From Planctomycetaceae bacterium (GTDB taxonomy: Bacteria > Planctomycetota > Planctomycetia > Planctomycetales > Planctomycetaceae), in contig PBSL01000013.1 in NCBI GenBank assembly GCA_002726205.1, forward strand, positions 110,078 through 174,077: a DNA stretch of 64,000 bases, read 5' to 3'. The position numbers and the translations under genes are program-made. Numbering within the stretch: the stretch's first letter is position 1; each line of letters opens with the position of its first letter. The notes under the pieces were generated by a model. The model saw only the letters and a list, made by a program, of their open reading frames with translations, was not told where the DNA came from and searched no databases. Shown here piece after piece: positions 9,319 through 17,910 of this stretch.

Positions 9319-9837
9319 TCACTTCTCGGCGACGACCGGAAAGCCGGCGCCCTTCCAGGCAAAGATTCCGCCAGGATACCGCCGAACGTTAGTGAAACCA
9401 CATTTCCTGGCCCACATCGCCGCATTGTGACTACGGCCACAGGCGGTGAATCCACAATAGACGACAATGAGTTTCTCTTTGTCCTTTCCAAGCTGACTTT
9501 CGAAATCGGCTTCGGTCTTACCGTCCGTTTCCGCCGGATCCCAAGTCTCCATCGTGCCCTTGGGAAACAGAAACTGCACTGCACCCGCGATGTGCTGCTT
9601 CTTGAAACTTGTCGCGTAGGGCATCGCGTCCACCAGCACGAGTTCCGGTGTTGTATCGAGCAACGCCTTCAATTCCGCAGTGGTTATGACCTGGTAATCG
9701 CCCTCGGCCACTTGCCTGGCCAGTTTTACAGCGACCTTCTCGGTGACCACTTCCTGTTCAAACTTGTTGTGTCCACATCCCGGCAACGACACGGTCAGTG
9801 TGACCAGCAACCCGATAAGAAATCGGCTCATTTTCAT
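9319..9837 (-). CDS. Rhodanese-domain lipoprotein
   Basis: A 172-residue protein starting at ATG 9837, whose ATGA overlaps the stop of the upstream MauE-like gene. Residues 1-21 are a lipoprotein signal peptide (SLPGC lipobox). A rhodanese domain follows, with VLVDAMPY, the active-site loop VVYCGFTACGRS (Cys nucleophile) and ARKCGFTNVRRYPGG. Inferred role: periplasmic sulfur transfer or thiol chemistry at the membrane. Coupling to a MauE/DoxX-like membrane protein with a CGC motif supports a thiol-redox function. The operon sits behind a structured leader with a tiny ORF that carries two Cys codons. Confidence 0.88.
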   Translation of the reverse strand: MKMSRFLIGLLVTLTVSLPGCGHNKFEQEVVTEKVAVKLARQVAEGDYQVITTAELKALLDTTPELVLVDAMPYATSFKKQHIAGAVQFLFPKGTMETWDPAETDGKTEADFESQLGKDKEKLIVVYCGFTACGRSHNAAMWARKCGFTNVRRYPGGIFAWKGAGFPVVAEK

Positions 9838-10271
9838 GATTGCAGTTCCTCGCCTGTTTTCGCGTTGTCCGTCTTCGGCCACTGCAAGCAGCAGCAAACG
9901 ACCAGCAAGCCACAATCGACCCCGACGGCCTGCCAGGGCGACAGCCCGCTGCCTTCTTCGGACCCAAAACAACCGCACTCGACATCAAGGCCCAAGGCTA
10001 TCCCGTAACCCAGCACGACCAGGAACACAAGGACAAGCACCGACGCCATCCTGGGTGCCCAGTCTCGGCCGATCAACAGGGCCGCAGCAATAATCAGCTC
10101 CACGACGATCAGGCCCCAGGCTGCCAGACCCAGCAGCGGTTCCCAGACAAGACCGTAGCCCCCGATGGTGTCGATGAAATCACTGACATCAAACAGCTTG
10201 GCCACCGCGGCCCACAGGAACACCATCCCCAGGCCAACAGCTCCCAGACGACGACTGGTCTCGCGTGACAT
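9834..10271 (-). CDS. MauE/DoxX-like membrane protein
   Basis: A 145-residue integral membrane protein with four predicted helices. The start at ATG 10271 is chosen as the one just before the first membrane segment. The E-C-G-C-F-G motif near residue 92 is typical of the MauE branch, which relates to the membrane part of DsbD-like electron carriers and is needed for methylamine dehydrogenase maturation in methylotrophs. No methylamine dehydrogenase genes are nearby, so a general disulfide or sulfur redox role with the adjacent rhodanese lipoprotein is more likely. The two genes overlap by four bases. Confidence 0.82.
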   Translation of the reverse strand: MSRETSRRLGAVGLGMVFLWAAVAKLFDVSDFIDTIGGYGLVWEPLLGLAAWGLIVVELIIAAALLIGRDWAPRMASVLVLVFLVVLGYGIALGLDVECGCFGSEEGSGLSPWQAVGVDCGLLVVCCCLQWPKTDNAKTGEELQS

Positions 10272-10324
10272 CGGGTATCGCGTCCTACGACTCAAAGGTT
10301 TTCTTGGAGGCGTCTGCCTGAAAC

Positions 10325-10359
10325 AAAAAAGGCCCGGTCGCAACCTCAGCGACCGGGCC
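10325..10359 (-). terminator. Rho-independent terminator in the leader of the MauE-rhodanese operon
   Basis: An 11-bp perfect stem (10331-10341 with 10349-10359), a 7-base loop, then six T on the minus strand (10330-10325). It stands 53 bases upstream of the MauE-like start and downstream of a tiny ORF, so it either ends a separate small RNA or acts as an attenuator. Confidence 0.85.
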
Positions 10360-10426
10360 TCCGAGTTTCTCGCATACAGGAACGAATTAGGTTCCTGTCG
10401 AGATGGTGGTTGCCCTCAGGACAACC
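10360..10426 (-). ncRNA. Structured part of a leader or small RNA upstream of the terminator
   Basis: On the minus strand, hairpin 10408-10426 has 8 bp (one G-U) around a UGA loop and hairpin 10376-10398 has a perfect 8-bp stem. The 3' arm of the first can instead pair with 10447-10456 inside the upstream tiny ORF (about 10 bp with one bulge), so two folds exclude each other. I do not recognise a named RNA family. The remaining gap, 10497-10687, shows no gene I can support. Confidence 0.5.
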
Positions 10427-10437
10427 CGCCGGTTTCC

Positions 10438-10479
10438 CTAAGCGCTACCACCTCTCTGGCTGGTACAACAATATTCCAC
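10438..10479 (-). CDS. Candidate 13-codon leader peptide with adjacent Cys codons
   Basis: The GTG at 10479 follows AAGGAGG with a 7-base spacer, and the whole 17-base stretch 10479-10495 is complementary to the 3' end of 16S rRNA. The product would read MEYCCTSQRGGSA. The two consecutive Cys codons, the mutually exclusive hairpins and the terminator ahead of a rhodanese operon suggest a cysteine-sensing attenuator. This is inferred from layout only; the ORF is too short to prove by composition. Confidence 0.4.
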   Translation of the reverse strand: MEYCCTSQRGGSA

Positions 10480-10687
10480 TGGATCACCTCCTTCCTGAAT
10501 CGTGGCCATCACCCGCTTCCGAACGGAACTCCAGCACCGATCTCCTCACGGGCCTCCATTCCTGCCACGCCGCGTCAGCGTGACCCTGTCGGACCATACT
10601 GCTCATTCCATTCCAACATGCAAGCACAATCTTGGGATTTGCCAGACAGGGATGCCAAGTCGGCCTCACCGAACACATAATGAACAA

Positions 10688-13600
10688 ATGACACGTTACC
10701 TCTTGCTTCTCTGCCTGCTCCTCCCGCCAGTCGTGGACGAAGCGACTTGTGCCGACGATCGTCCCGGACCGACATTCCGCCGCACGCTCGCCCCGTTACT
10801 CGCCCGTCACTGCCTGGGCTGCCACAGCGGACCCGCCCCCAAAGGCGAATTGGACCTTTCCCAACCAGCCACGTTTCTCAAGGGCGGGGTCTCCGGAGCC
10901 GCCGTCGATCCCGGCAAGCCCGAGGCCAGCTTGCTCTGGAAACGCGTCACGGCCGGGGAAATGCCGCCCAAGCAGCGTTTGACAACCGCCCAACTCAAGA
11001 CGATCAAACAGTGGATTCTCAAGGGGGCGGCATTTCCCTCTCCCATCGATGCCTCTCGCTACACCACCTCTGCCCGGGCCGGACGCGACTGGTGGTCCCT
11101 TCAGCCTCTCTCAGAGAAACCGCCCCCCAGACCGCTTTCGCCCCGCTCCTGGTCAACCAACCCGATCGACGACTTCGTCCTCGAGCAACTCATCGCCGCC
11201 CGTCTCTCACCCTCACCGCCGGCGGCACGCCGCACGCTTGCCCGCCGTCTCAGCTTCGGCCTCCTGGGTTTGCCTCCGGATCCGGACGAGATCGATTCGT
11301 TTGTCGCCGACAGGCAGGATGAGGCCTGGTTGCGACTTGTCGATCGCTGGCTCGCGCACCCTCACTACGGGGAACGCTGGGCACGCCACTGGCTGGACGT
11401 GGTCCGATTCGGCGAGAGCCAAGGCTTCGAACGTGACAAACTCCGCCCCCATGCCTGGCGTTATCGCGACTGGGTCACCTCGGCACTCAATGCCGACATG
11501 CCCTACAACCGGTTCGCTGCCTGGCAACTTGCCGGCGATGTCTTATCGCCCGGCCGCGCCGACGCGATCGTCGCCACCGGTTTCCTGGTGGCTGGTCCCT
11601 ACGACGAGGTTGGCAACGCACAAATCAGCAAGGCGATGAAGCGCGTCGTTCGACAAGACGAACTCGAGGACATCATCAGTGTTGTCGGCCAGTCGTTCCT
11701 GGGCCTGACAATTCATTGCGCGCGCTGCCATGACCACAAGTTCGACCCCATCCCCCAGTCCGAGTACTACCAGCTCGCCGCCGCGCTCGACGGTGTCCGC
11801 CACGGACTACGCAACTTGCCTGCCAAAGCGGAACCACATCGCTCAACCGAACCCGCGGCCACGCTCGCGGTCACAATTGGCGGCCTCCAACAGGCACTCG
11901 AACAACTCGAGGCGCCCTTCCGCGACCAGGTGCTGAAACGGCGGCGCCGCTCCTCCACCGTTCCCGCTCCGCGGCCGTTCGCCCGCTGGGATTTTCAGGG
12001 CAACTACCGCGACTCGGTGGGGAACCTTCACGCCACACCGTCAGGAGATGCCCGCATCGAGCGCGGCCACCTGGTCTTGCCGGGTCGAGCCCATCTCACC
12101 ACCCCCCCAATCGCTCAACCACTTGTTGCTCGCACACTGGAAGCGTGGGTCTATCTCGACGACACCCGACAACGCGGTGGTGGCATCGTGGCCCTGCATT
12201 CGGTAACTGCTGAAGCGCACGACGCCATTGCTTTTGGTCAATTGCGTCCCGGGCACTGGAACCTCAGCAGCGAAGGAGGCAAACGTTCAGTCGGCTTCGA
12301 GGGGCCAGAAGAACGCGATGCGGACTCGGGCCTGATTCACCTGGCTTTTGTCTTCAAAGCCGACGGTGCCGTTGTTGCCTATCGCAATGGACAACAGTAT
12401 GGGCGGCCGATCCGCACGCGGGGTCCACGAAAGTTTGAACCCGGAGAGGCTCGGATTCTCATTGGCCTCAGACATCTGCCGCCACTTCGCGATCGGCACA
12501 TCCGCGGCCGAATCTGGCGTGTGCAGTTTCATACTCGCGCGTTGTCGGCAGACGAGGTCCGGGCATCGGCGGGGCCCTTCAATGTACAAGTCTCCCAGCA
12601 GGAACTGCTCGCCGCGATGCCACGAGGCGTTCGACGCGAGTGGCAACATCGGCGTTTCGAGATTTCCCAATTGAAACAACTCCAGAAACGATGGACCGCC
12701 TGGAAGAGCTACGCCGTGGTGCCCGTCGCTCCCGAGGCAACTCATCTCCTGAAGCGAGGTAATCCCCGAACGCCGGGACCGGTCGTGACAGCCGGGGCGA
12801 TTTCCTCGGTCTCTGGGCCGTCGTCCGATTTCCATCTTGCCGCCGACGCGGCCGACTCGCCGCGTCGACAGGCACTGGCCGACTGGATCACAGACCGTAG
12901 CAATCCACTGTTTGCCCGCGTGATCGTCAACCGCCTCTGGCAGCATCACTTTGGCGTCGGGCTGGTGGAAACGCCCAGCGACTTCGGTTTCAACGGCGGA
13001 CGCCCCTCGCACCCACACCTGCTCGACTGGCTCGCCAACCAACTGATCACTCACGACTGGAGTCTCAAGCACATTCACCGCCTGATCCTCTCGTCGGCCA
13101 CCTATCAACAATCCTCACTTTTTCGCCCCGAAGCGGCCCGGCGTGATTCACGCAACCGCCTGCTCTGGCGACGTTCTCCTCAACGACTGCAGGCTGAGGT
13201 GCTTCGCGACAGCCTGCTTGCCGTCTCGGGTTCCCTGAACCGTTCAATCGGGGGTCCGGGTTATTACGACTTCACCACCTACGTGAACAACTCGCAGTTC
13301 TACGAAATCCGTGATCCCGTAGGGGTAAGTTTCGATCGCCGCAGCCTGTACCGCACCCTCGCTCGTTCCGGACGTAACCCCTTCCTCGATGCTTTTGACT
13401 GCCCCGACCCCTCGACGAAGACTCCCCGACGCGCCGTGACAACCACTCCTCTGCAGGCACTCGCTCTGCTCAACAACGAATTCGGATTCCGCATGGCCGA
13501 TCGACTCGCCCGGCGAACCGCGATCGACACCGGACCGCAACCCGGGGCACAGGTCCAGCGTGTCTTCGCCATCTGCCTTGGTCGCAGTCCCTCACCCATC

Positions 13601-13696
13601 GAACTTCACGACTCGCGGCGTTTTCTTTCCCGGCACGGACTCGCCGCGTTGGCCCGCGTCCTGTTCAACTCCAATGAGTTTCTTTATGTCGATTGA
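10688..13696 (+). CDS. PSD1-type planctomycete cytochrome c / DUF1549 / DUF1553 protein
   Basis: A 1002-residue secreted protein. The start at ATG 10688 is chosen because a signal peptide (MTRYLLLLCLLLPP) begins there; no clear ribosome site is seen. Domains in order: planctomycete cytochrome C domain with one CLGCH site near 40, DUF1549 (about 155-370; HYGERWARHWLD and a CARCHDHKFDP heme motif), a LamG-like sandwich (about 430-640), and DUF1553 (about 720-980; NRLWQHHFG, RRSPQRLQAE). These proteins are always found with DUF1501 proteins in planctomycetes, as here; biochemical function is unproven but periplasmic polysaccharide or C1 oxidation has been suggested. The 3' end overlaps the DUF1501 start. 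Confidence 0.93.
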   Translation: MTRYLLLLCLLLPPVVDEATCADDRPGPTFRRTLAPLLARHCLGCHSGPAPKGELDLSQPATFLKGGVSGAAVDPGKPEASLLWKRVTAGEMPPKQRLTTAQLKTIKQWILKGAAFPSPIDASRYTTSARAGRDWWSLQPLSEKPPPRPLSPRSWSTNPIDDFVLEQLIAARLSPSPPAARRTLARRLSFGLLGLPPDPDEIDSFVADRQDEAWLRLVDRWLAHPHYGERWARHWLDVVRFGESQGFERDKLRPHAWRYRDWVTSALNADMPYNRFAAWQLAGDVLSPGRADAIVATGFLVAGPYDEVGNAQISKAMKRVVRQDELEDIISVVGQSFLGLTIHCARCHDHKFDPIPQSEYYQLAAALDGVRHGLRNLPAKAEPHRSTEPAATLAVTIGGLQQALEQLEAPFRDQVLKRRRRSSTVPAPRPFARWDFQGNYRDSVGNLHATPSGDARIERGHLVLPGRAHLTTPPIAQPLVARTLEAWVYLDDTRQRGGGIVALHSVTAEAHDAIAFGQLRPGHWNLSSEGGKRSVGFEGPEERDADSGLIHLAFVFKADGAVVAYRNGQQYGRPIRTRGPRKFEPGEARILIGLRHLPPLRDRHIRGRIWRVQFHTRALSADEVRASAGPFNVQVSQQELLAAMPRGVRREWQHRRFEISQLKQLQKRWTAWKSYAVVPVAPEATHLLKRGNPRTPGPVVTAGAISSVSGPSSDFHLAADAADSPRRQALADWITDRSNPLFARVIVNRLWQHHFGVGLVETPSDFGFNGGRPSHPHLLDWLANQLITHDWSLKHIHRLILSSATYQQSSLFRPEAARRDSRNRLLWRRSPQRLQAEVLRDSLLAVSGSLNRSIGGPGYYDFTTYVNNSQFYEIRDPVGVSFDRRSLYRTLARSGRNPFLDAFDCPDPSTKTPRRAVTTTPLQALALLNNEFGFRMADRLARRTAIDTGPQPGAQVQRVFAICLGRSPSPIELHDSRRFLSRHGLAALARVLFNSNEFLYVD

Positions 13697-15125
13697 CGAT
13701 CGAGCAGCTTCCCGACGCGACTTCCTTGATTTCGCCGCTCACGGCATCGGCAGCACCGCGTTGATGTCGATGCTCTGCGACGAGGCGTCGAGCATGGCGA
13801 CACCGGCCACCGACCGCGTCGCAACACCGCACGCCCCGCCCCGGATCCGCCGGATGGTCCATGTCATCGCCACCGGGGGAGTCAGCCAGATCGACACGTT
13901 TGACTACAAACCGCAACTCGACCGACTGCACGGCAAACCACTGGTCAGCAAGAACCGTCCCGACGTCTTTTTCGGGAAGGTCGGCCTGCTGCGCAAGAGT
14001 GACTGGGCCTTTCGTCGTCGTGGAAGAAGTGGTCTTTGGGTTTCGGACCTTTTCCCCCACCTCGCCGAGGTCGCCGACGAACTGACCATCATCAAGTCAA
14101 TGGTGGCGGAGACATCCAACCACACACCGGCCACATTCCAGGAAAACACAGGTTTTCGACTCAATGGATTCCCCGTCCTCGGCGCCTGGCTCTCCTACGG
14201 ACTCGGCTGCGAATCCGAAAATCTGCCCGCCCATGTCGTGATTCCCGACCCGCGGGGTTTCCCCGCCGGCGGCTCGATCAACTGGACCAGCGGCTTTCTA
14301 CCGGCTCAACACCAGGGAGTCGCGTTGCGAGCCAAAGGGCTCCCAATCGATGATCTCGTCCCGGCCAGAACACTTCCCCGTGGAACCGAAGCGGATACGC
14401 GAGTGCTGCTGGCGTCGTTGAACAGACGCCACGTCCTCGCCCGCCGCGGTGACGATGCTTTGCTGGCGCGAATTCGCAGCTACGAGCTGGCAGCAAGAAT
14501 GCAATTGGCTGTCCCCGAGGTCACTGCTCTCGATGGAGAAACCCGCGCCACCCAGGAACTTTACGGATTGCACCGAAAGCCCACTGCCGAATTCGGCCGT
14601 GGCTGCCTGCTGGCTCGTCGCCTGCTCCAAAGCGGCGTTCGTTTTGTCCAACTTTACAGCGGCGGTGCCTTCGGCCGCCCCCGCCACAACTGGGATGGCC
14701 ACGAGGACATGGTCAAGAATCACGGTCGCGAAGCGGCCCGCGTCGATCGGCCTCTGGCGGCGTTGATCAAGGATCTGCGTCGCACCGGCCTGCTCGACGA
14801 CACGTTGATCCTGTTTACCAGTGAGTTCGGACGCACACCCTTTACCCAGTCCAACGCCGGCGTGCTCGGAACCGGACGCGATCATAACCAGGACGGATTC
14901 AGTGTCTGGATGGCCGGTGGTGGCCTCAGAGGAGGCCTGGCCTACGGCAGCACCGACGTCTTCGGCTGGAAAGCCCAGGAGAACATCACCAGTTGGCACG
15001 ATCTGCACGCCACGTTGCTTCACTTGCTCGGACTGGACCATGAACAACTGACCTTCTATCACAATGGCATCCAACGCCGATTGACCAACGTCCATGGCCG
15101 GGTGATCGAGGCTCTCCTGGAATGA
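13674..15125 (+). CDS. DUF1501 family protein, copy 1
   Basis: A 483-residue protein overlapping the end of the PSD1 gene. ATG 13674 is preferred; ATG 13686 is an equally possible start. A Tat-like RRDFL motif lies at residues 14-18, supporting export. DUF1501 proteins share the alkaline phosphatase/sulfatase fold: here HVIATGGVSQIDTFDYKP near 63, ETSNHTPA near 146, TSEFGRTPF near 385 and TGRDHNQDGF near 401 correspond to metal-site regions. Known family context: partner of PSD1-type cytochromes. Substrate unknown. The gene is followed by a second DUF1501 copy after a 109-base gap. Confidence 0.9.
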   Translation: MSFFMSIDDRAASRRDFLDFAAHGIGSTALMSMLCDEASSMATPATDRVATPHAPPRIRRMVHVIATGGVSQIDTFDYKPQLDRLHGKPLVSKNRPDVFFGKVGLLRKSDWAFRRRGRSGLWVSDLFPHLAEVADELTIIKSMVAETSNHTPATFQENTGFRLNGFPVLGAWLSYGLGCESENLPAHVVIPDPRGFPAGGSINWTSGFLPAQHQGVALRAKGLPIDDLVPARTLPRGTEADTRVLLASLNRRHVLARRGDDALLARIRSYELAARMQLAVPEVTALDGETRATQELYGLHRKPTAEFGRGCLLARRLLQSGVRFVQLYSGGAFGRPRHNWDGHEDMVKNHGREAARVDRPLAALIKDLRRTGLLDDTLILFTSEFGRTPFTQSNAGVLGTGRDHNQDGFSVWMAGGGLRGGLAYGSTDVFGWKAQENITSWHDLHATLLHLLGLDHEQLTFYHNGIQRRLTNVHGRVIEALLE

Positions 15126-15162
15126 CCGCCGCCCGGCAGAACCTGGCGGAAGGAGAACGCGC

Positions 15163-15191
15163 TGCACGCTCGCCGGAGCCTGTGTTACAAT
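15163..15191 (+). promoter_or_regulatory. Possible promoter for DUF1501 copy 2
   Basis: TACAAT at 15186-15191 with a weak -35 (TGCACG at 15163-15168) and a 17-base spacer. Transcription would begin near 15198, which favours the ATG at 15235 over the ATG at 15190 as translation start. Confidence 0.35.
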
Positions 15192-15234
15192 GCTGAGATG
15201 TCGACGCAACATCCAGCGTAGTCCGCGAACTGCA

Positions 15235-16722
15235 ATGCCGCTTGCCCCGCCAACAGCCGATTCGATACTGACGCACGCCCGCCGTGATTTCCTTGCCTCG
15301 ACCGCTTGCGGGCTGGGCGCCATTGGCCTGGGCGCGGCCTTCGACGCCGATGGCATCCTGCACGCGCAGTCCTCGTCGACCGGCACCCCGCTCTCTGCCA
15401 GGTCTGCTCATCGCGAGCCGCAGGCAAAAAGCTGCATCTTCATCTTCATGGCGGGTGCCCCCAGCCAGATGGACCTCTTTGACCCCAAGCCACAGCTCGC
15501 CCAACGAGACGGCCAACCGTTGCCCGAATCGCTGCTCAAGGACGTTCGCTTTGCCTTCATCAAGAAGAACTCCGCCCGCCTCATGGGTTCCAGCTTCCGT
15601 TTTCGCAAGCACGGCGACTGCGGCATGGAGCTCTCCGAATTGCTGCCCCATCTGGGTTCAGTCGCCGATGACCTGCTGCTGGTCCGCAGCCTGCGATCCA
15701 AACAATTCAACCACCATCCTGCTCAATTGCTGATGCAATGTGGCCGCGCCGAATTCGGCCTCCCAACGATGGGTGCCTGGCTCAGCTACGGACTCGGTAC
15801 CGAATCCCAGAACCTGCCGGGTTACGTGGTGCTCAACAGCGGCACCGGCTCCAGCGGCGGAGCAACTCTCTGGCAAAGCGGGTTTCTTCCGACCAGTTAC
15901 GCCGGCGTGCTGTTTCGAAACCAAGGCGAACCTGTACTGAACCTGCGAAACCCCCAGGGCTTGCCCACTCAACTGCAGCGCAAGGGCCTTGACCTGCTCA
16001 AACGTCTGAATTCCTCTCGGTTCTCGCAGTTCCGCGATCCGGCGATTAACGAACGGGTCGCCAGTTACGAATTGGCCTACCGGATGCAGACGGCCACGCC
16101 TGAATTGATCGACCTGGCCTCCGAACCCAAACACATTCGCGAGCTTTACGGGGTCGATCGCCCCGAGCCCAAGGGGCTGACCAGTCGTGGCAAGTCCGGC
16201 GAGACCTTCAAGAGTCTTGCCAGAAATTGCCTGCTGGCCAGGCGACTGGTCGAGCGTGGTGTCCGTTTCGTCAACATCATCTATGCCAGCTGGGACCACC
16301 ACGCGAACCTGGCCAAGGAACTTCCCTACAACGCCGGCTGCGTCGACCAGCCGATTGCCGCGCTCATCCAGGACCTCAAACAGCGAGGCCTGCTCGAGAG
16401 CACGATCGTGGCCTGGGGCAGCGAGTTCGGCAGAACACCGCTGGCTGACAATGGGGGAGGCAAGAGCACCGGCCGCGACCACCACCCGTTCTCTTTCAGC
16501 ATGCTGTTTTCCGGCGGCGGTCTGAAGGCCGGTCACGTCCACGGAAAGACAGACGACCTGGGCTGGGGCATCGTCGAGGATCCGGTCGAGATCAATGACA
16601 TGCAAGCAACACTTCTCCACCAGTTCGGACTCGACCACCTCAAACTGACACACCGTTTTCAGGGCCGCGACTTCCGCCTGACTGATATTGCCGGCAATGT
16701 CCAACACGACTGGATCGCCTGA
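15235..16722 (+). CDS. DUF1501 family protein, copy 2
   Basis: A 495-residue paralogue of the upstream DUF1501 protein. ATG 15235 is chosen from the putative promoter position; ATG 15190 would add 15 residues. A Tat-type signal (ARRDFLASTACGLGAIGLG) lies near residues 14-33. Phosphatase-fold motifs: FMAGAPSQMDLFDPKP, NHHPAQ, WGSEFGRTP and TGRDHHPFSF. Like copy 1 it probably binds metal in the periplasm. It belongs to the more common subtype in which the first motif is MAGAPSQ rather than the TGGVSQ of copy 1, so the two copies probably act on different partners or substrates. Confidence 0.9.
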   Translation: MPLAPPTADSILTHARRDFLASTACGLGAIGLGAAFDADGILHAQSSSTGTPLSARSAHREPQAKSCIFIFMAGAPSQMDLFDPKPQLAQRDGQPLPESLLKDVRFAFIKKNSARLMGSSFRFRKHGDCGMELSELLPHLGSVADDLLLVRSLRSKQFNHHPAQLLMQCGRAEFGLPTMGAWLSYGLGTESQNLPGYVVLNSGTGSSGGATLWQSGFLPTSYAGVLFRNQGEPVLNLRNPQGLPTQLQRKGLDLLKRLNSSRFSQFRDPAINERVASYELAYRMQTATPELIDLASEPKHIRELYGVDRPEPKGLTSRGKSGETFKSLARNCLLARRLVERGVRFVNIIYASWDHHANLAKELPYNAGCVDQPIAALIQDLKQRGLLESTIVAWGSEFGRTPLADNGGGKSTGRDHHPFSFSMLFSGGGLKAGHVHGKTDDLGWGIVEDPVEINDMQATLLHQFGLDHLKLTHRFQGRDFRLTDIAGNVQHDWIA

Positions 16723-16724
16723 CC

Positions 16725-17711
16725 ATGTCGCCACTCAGCACCGTAACCGCCGGGGACTTGCAGCACTTTGAGGATCAGGGATATGTCGTCGTCAGGAATC
16801 TGCTCGACCCGGACCGGCATTTTTCCCCGGTCGTCAAGGAATACGAAGAGCTGCTCGACGGCCTTGTCGACCAATGGTCTGTCGACGGCCATCTGCAGGA
16901 CAAGCGGATCGGTTTGCCCTTTCCCGAACGTCTGTTGCAAACGGTCGTCGAGGCCCGCCAGCCTTATGACCTGGCCATGGACATTTCCCTACCGCAGGCG
17001 AGCATCACCGACGCCACACCGATGCACCATGGCCCGGCCGTTTTCGACCTGCTCCGCACCCCCGAGTTGCTCGACGCTGTCGAAGCTTTTGTCGGCCCGG
17101 AAATCTACTCCAATCCCGTGCAGCACACTCGGATCAAGCTTCCCGAGGCCGCTCTGCCAGAAGAAGCCTGGACCGGCCTGACCGCGAGAATCGACTGGCA
17201 CCAGGACCTGGGGGTGATCACCGACGACGCCGACACCTGCCTGCTCCTGACCGTCTGGATCCCCTTCACCTCGGCCGATGCCGAGAATGGCTGCCTGGCG
17301 GTCGTTCCCGGAAGTCACAGGCGAGAACTTGTCACCCACTGCACGAGTTCCCACGCTCTCACACGCGGCCAGGTGTCCATACCCGAGCCCCTGGTCGAAC
17401 CCAACCAGGTGCCCCTGCCGATGAATCCCGGCGATGTACTGTTCCTCCATTCGCTGCTGCAGCACGCCGGTCTCCCCAACAAGAGTGACCGGCTTCGCTG
17501 GAGCTTTGACCTCCGGTACCAACCGATCGGTGAACCGACCGGCCGCGAGTGGTTTCCCGGCTTCATCGTTCGCAGCACCGCAGACCCGGACTCGGTACTC
17601 GACGATGCGCACGCCTGGTCGGAACTCTGGCAAGACACCCGCACGCGGTTGGCCGCCGGAGGAGACGTCTCGTTCAACCGCTGGACCGACGAGAGCCCCT
17701 ACTGCGCCTAG
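16725..17711 (+). CDS. Phytanoyl-CoA dioxygenase (PhyH) family oxygenase
   Basis: A 328-residue Fe(II)/2-oxoglutarate-type oxygenase. The ATG lies two bases after the DUF1501 stop. The iron triad is visible as the H-x-D pair in IDWHQDLG (near 158-164) and a distal His in FLHSLLQHAG (near 240-250), with an Arg in LRWSFDLRYQP as the likely 2-oxoglutarate contact. VPGSHRRE is also typical. Such enzymes hydroxylate unactivated carbons in many small molecules; planctomycetes have many copies and the substrate cannot be assigned. Probably translated with the DUF1501 gene. Confidence 0.88.
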   Translation: MSPLSTVTAGDLQHFEDQGYVVVRNLLDPDRHFSPVVKEYEELLDGLVDQWSVDGHLQDKRIGLPFPERLLQTVVEARQPYDLAMDISLPQASITDATPMHHGPAVFDLLRTPELLDAVEAFVGPEIYSNPVQHTRIKLPEAALPEEAWTGLTARIDWHQDLGVITDDADTCLLLTVWIPFTSADAENGCLAVVPGSHRRELVTHCTSSHALTRGQVSIPEPLVEPNQVPLPMNPGDVLFLHSLLQHAGLPNKSDRLRWSFDLRYQPIGEPTGREWFPGFIVRSTADPDSVLDDAHAWSELWQDTRTRLAAGGDVSFNRWTDESPYCA

Positions 17712-17771
17712 ACGCAGCGGCAGGCCTCGCGGCCACGGCAACCGCGAGGATCTCTCGTCAGTCGGCGATGC

Positions 17772-17888
17772 CTATTTCGACCGCTGCCGCCACTGCTCGA
17801 CGGCCGACCATCCCAGCCAACCCAGGATGATCACCGCCGCAACGAGCGAGAGAACGTGCAGCACACTGACCAGGCCGACCGGAACCAT
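17772..17888 (-). CDS. 38-residue membrane protein downstream of the sodium symporter
   Basis: ATG 17888 is 22 bases after the symporter stop and has GAGGTG six bases before it, a better ribosome site than most genes here. The product has one membrane helix (LSLVAAVIILGWLGW) and a basic tail (EQWRQRSK). Small one-helix companions of solute:sodium symporters are known in other lineages, so an accessory subunit role is inferred. Too short for homology to settle. Confidence 0.65.
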   Translation of the reverse strand: MVPVGLVSVLHVLSLVAAVIILGWLGWSAVEQWRQRSK

Positions 17889-17910
17889 TCACTTCACCTC
17901 TTCTGTCAGT

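Noticed and set aside
10479..10495. On the plus strand this reads like the end of 16S rRNA
   Set aside because: Only the last 16-17 bases match; the preceding bases show no 16S helix, and no other rRNA sequence is near. It is better read as a ribosome site on the minus strand.
10484..10687. A 67-codon minus-strand frame ending inside the strong ribosome site
   Set aside because: No start signal, no family-like features and a shadow-like composition; the position of its stop is probably chance.
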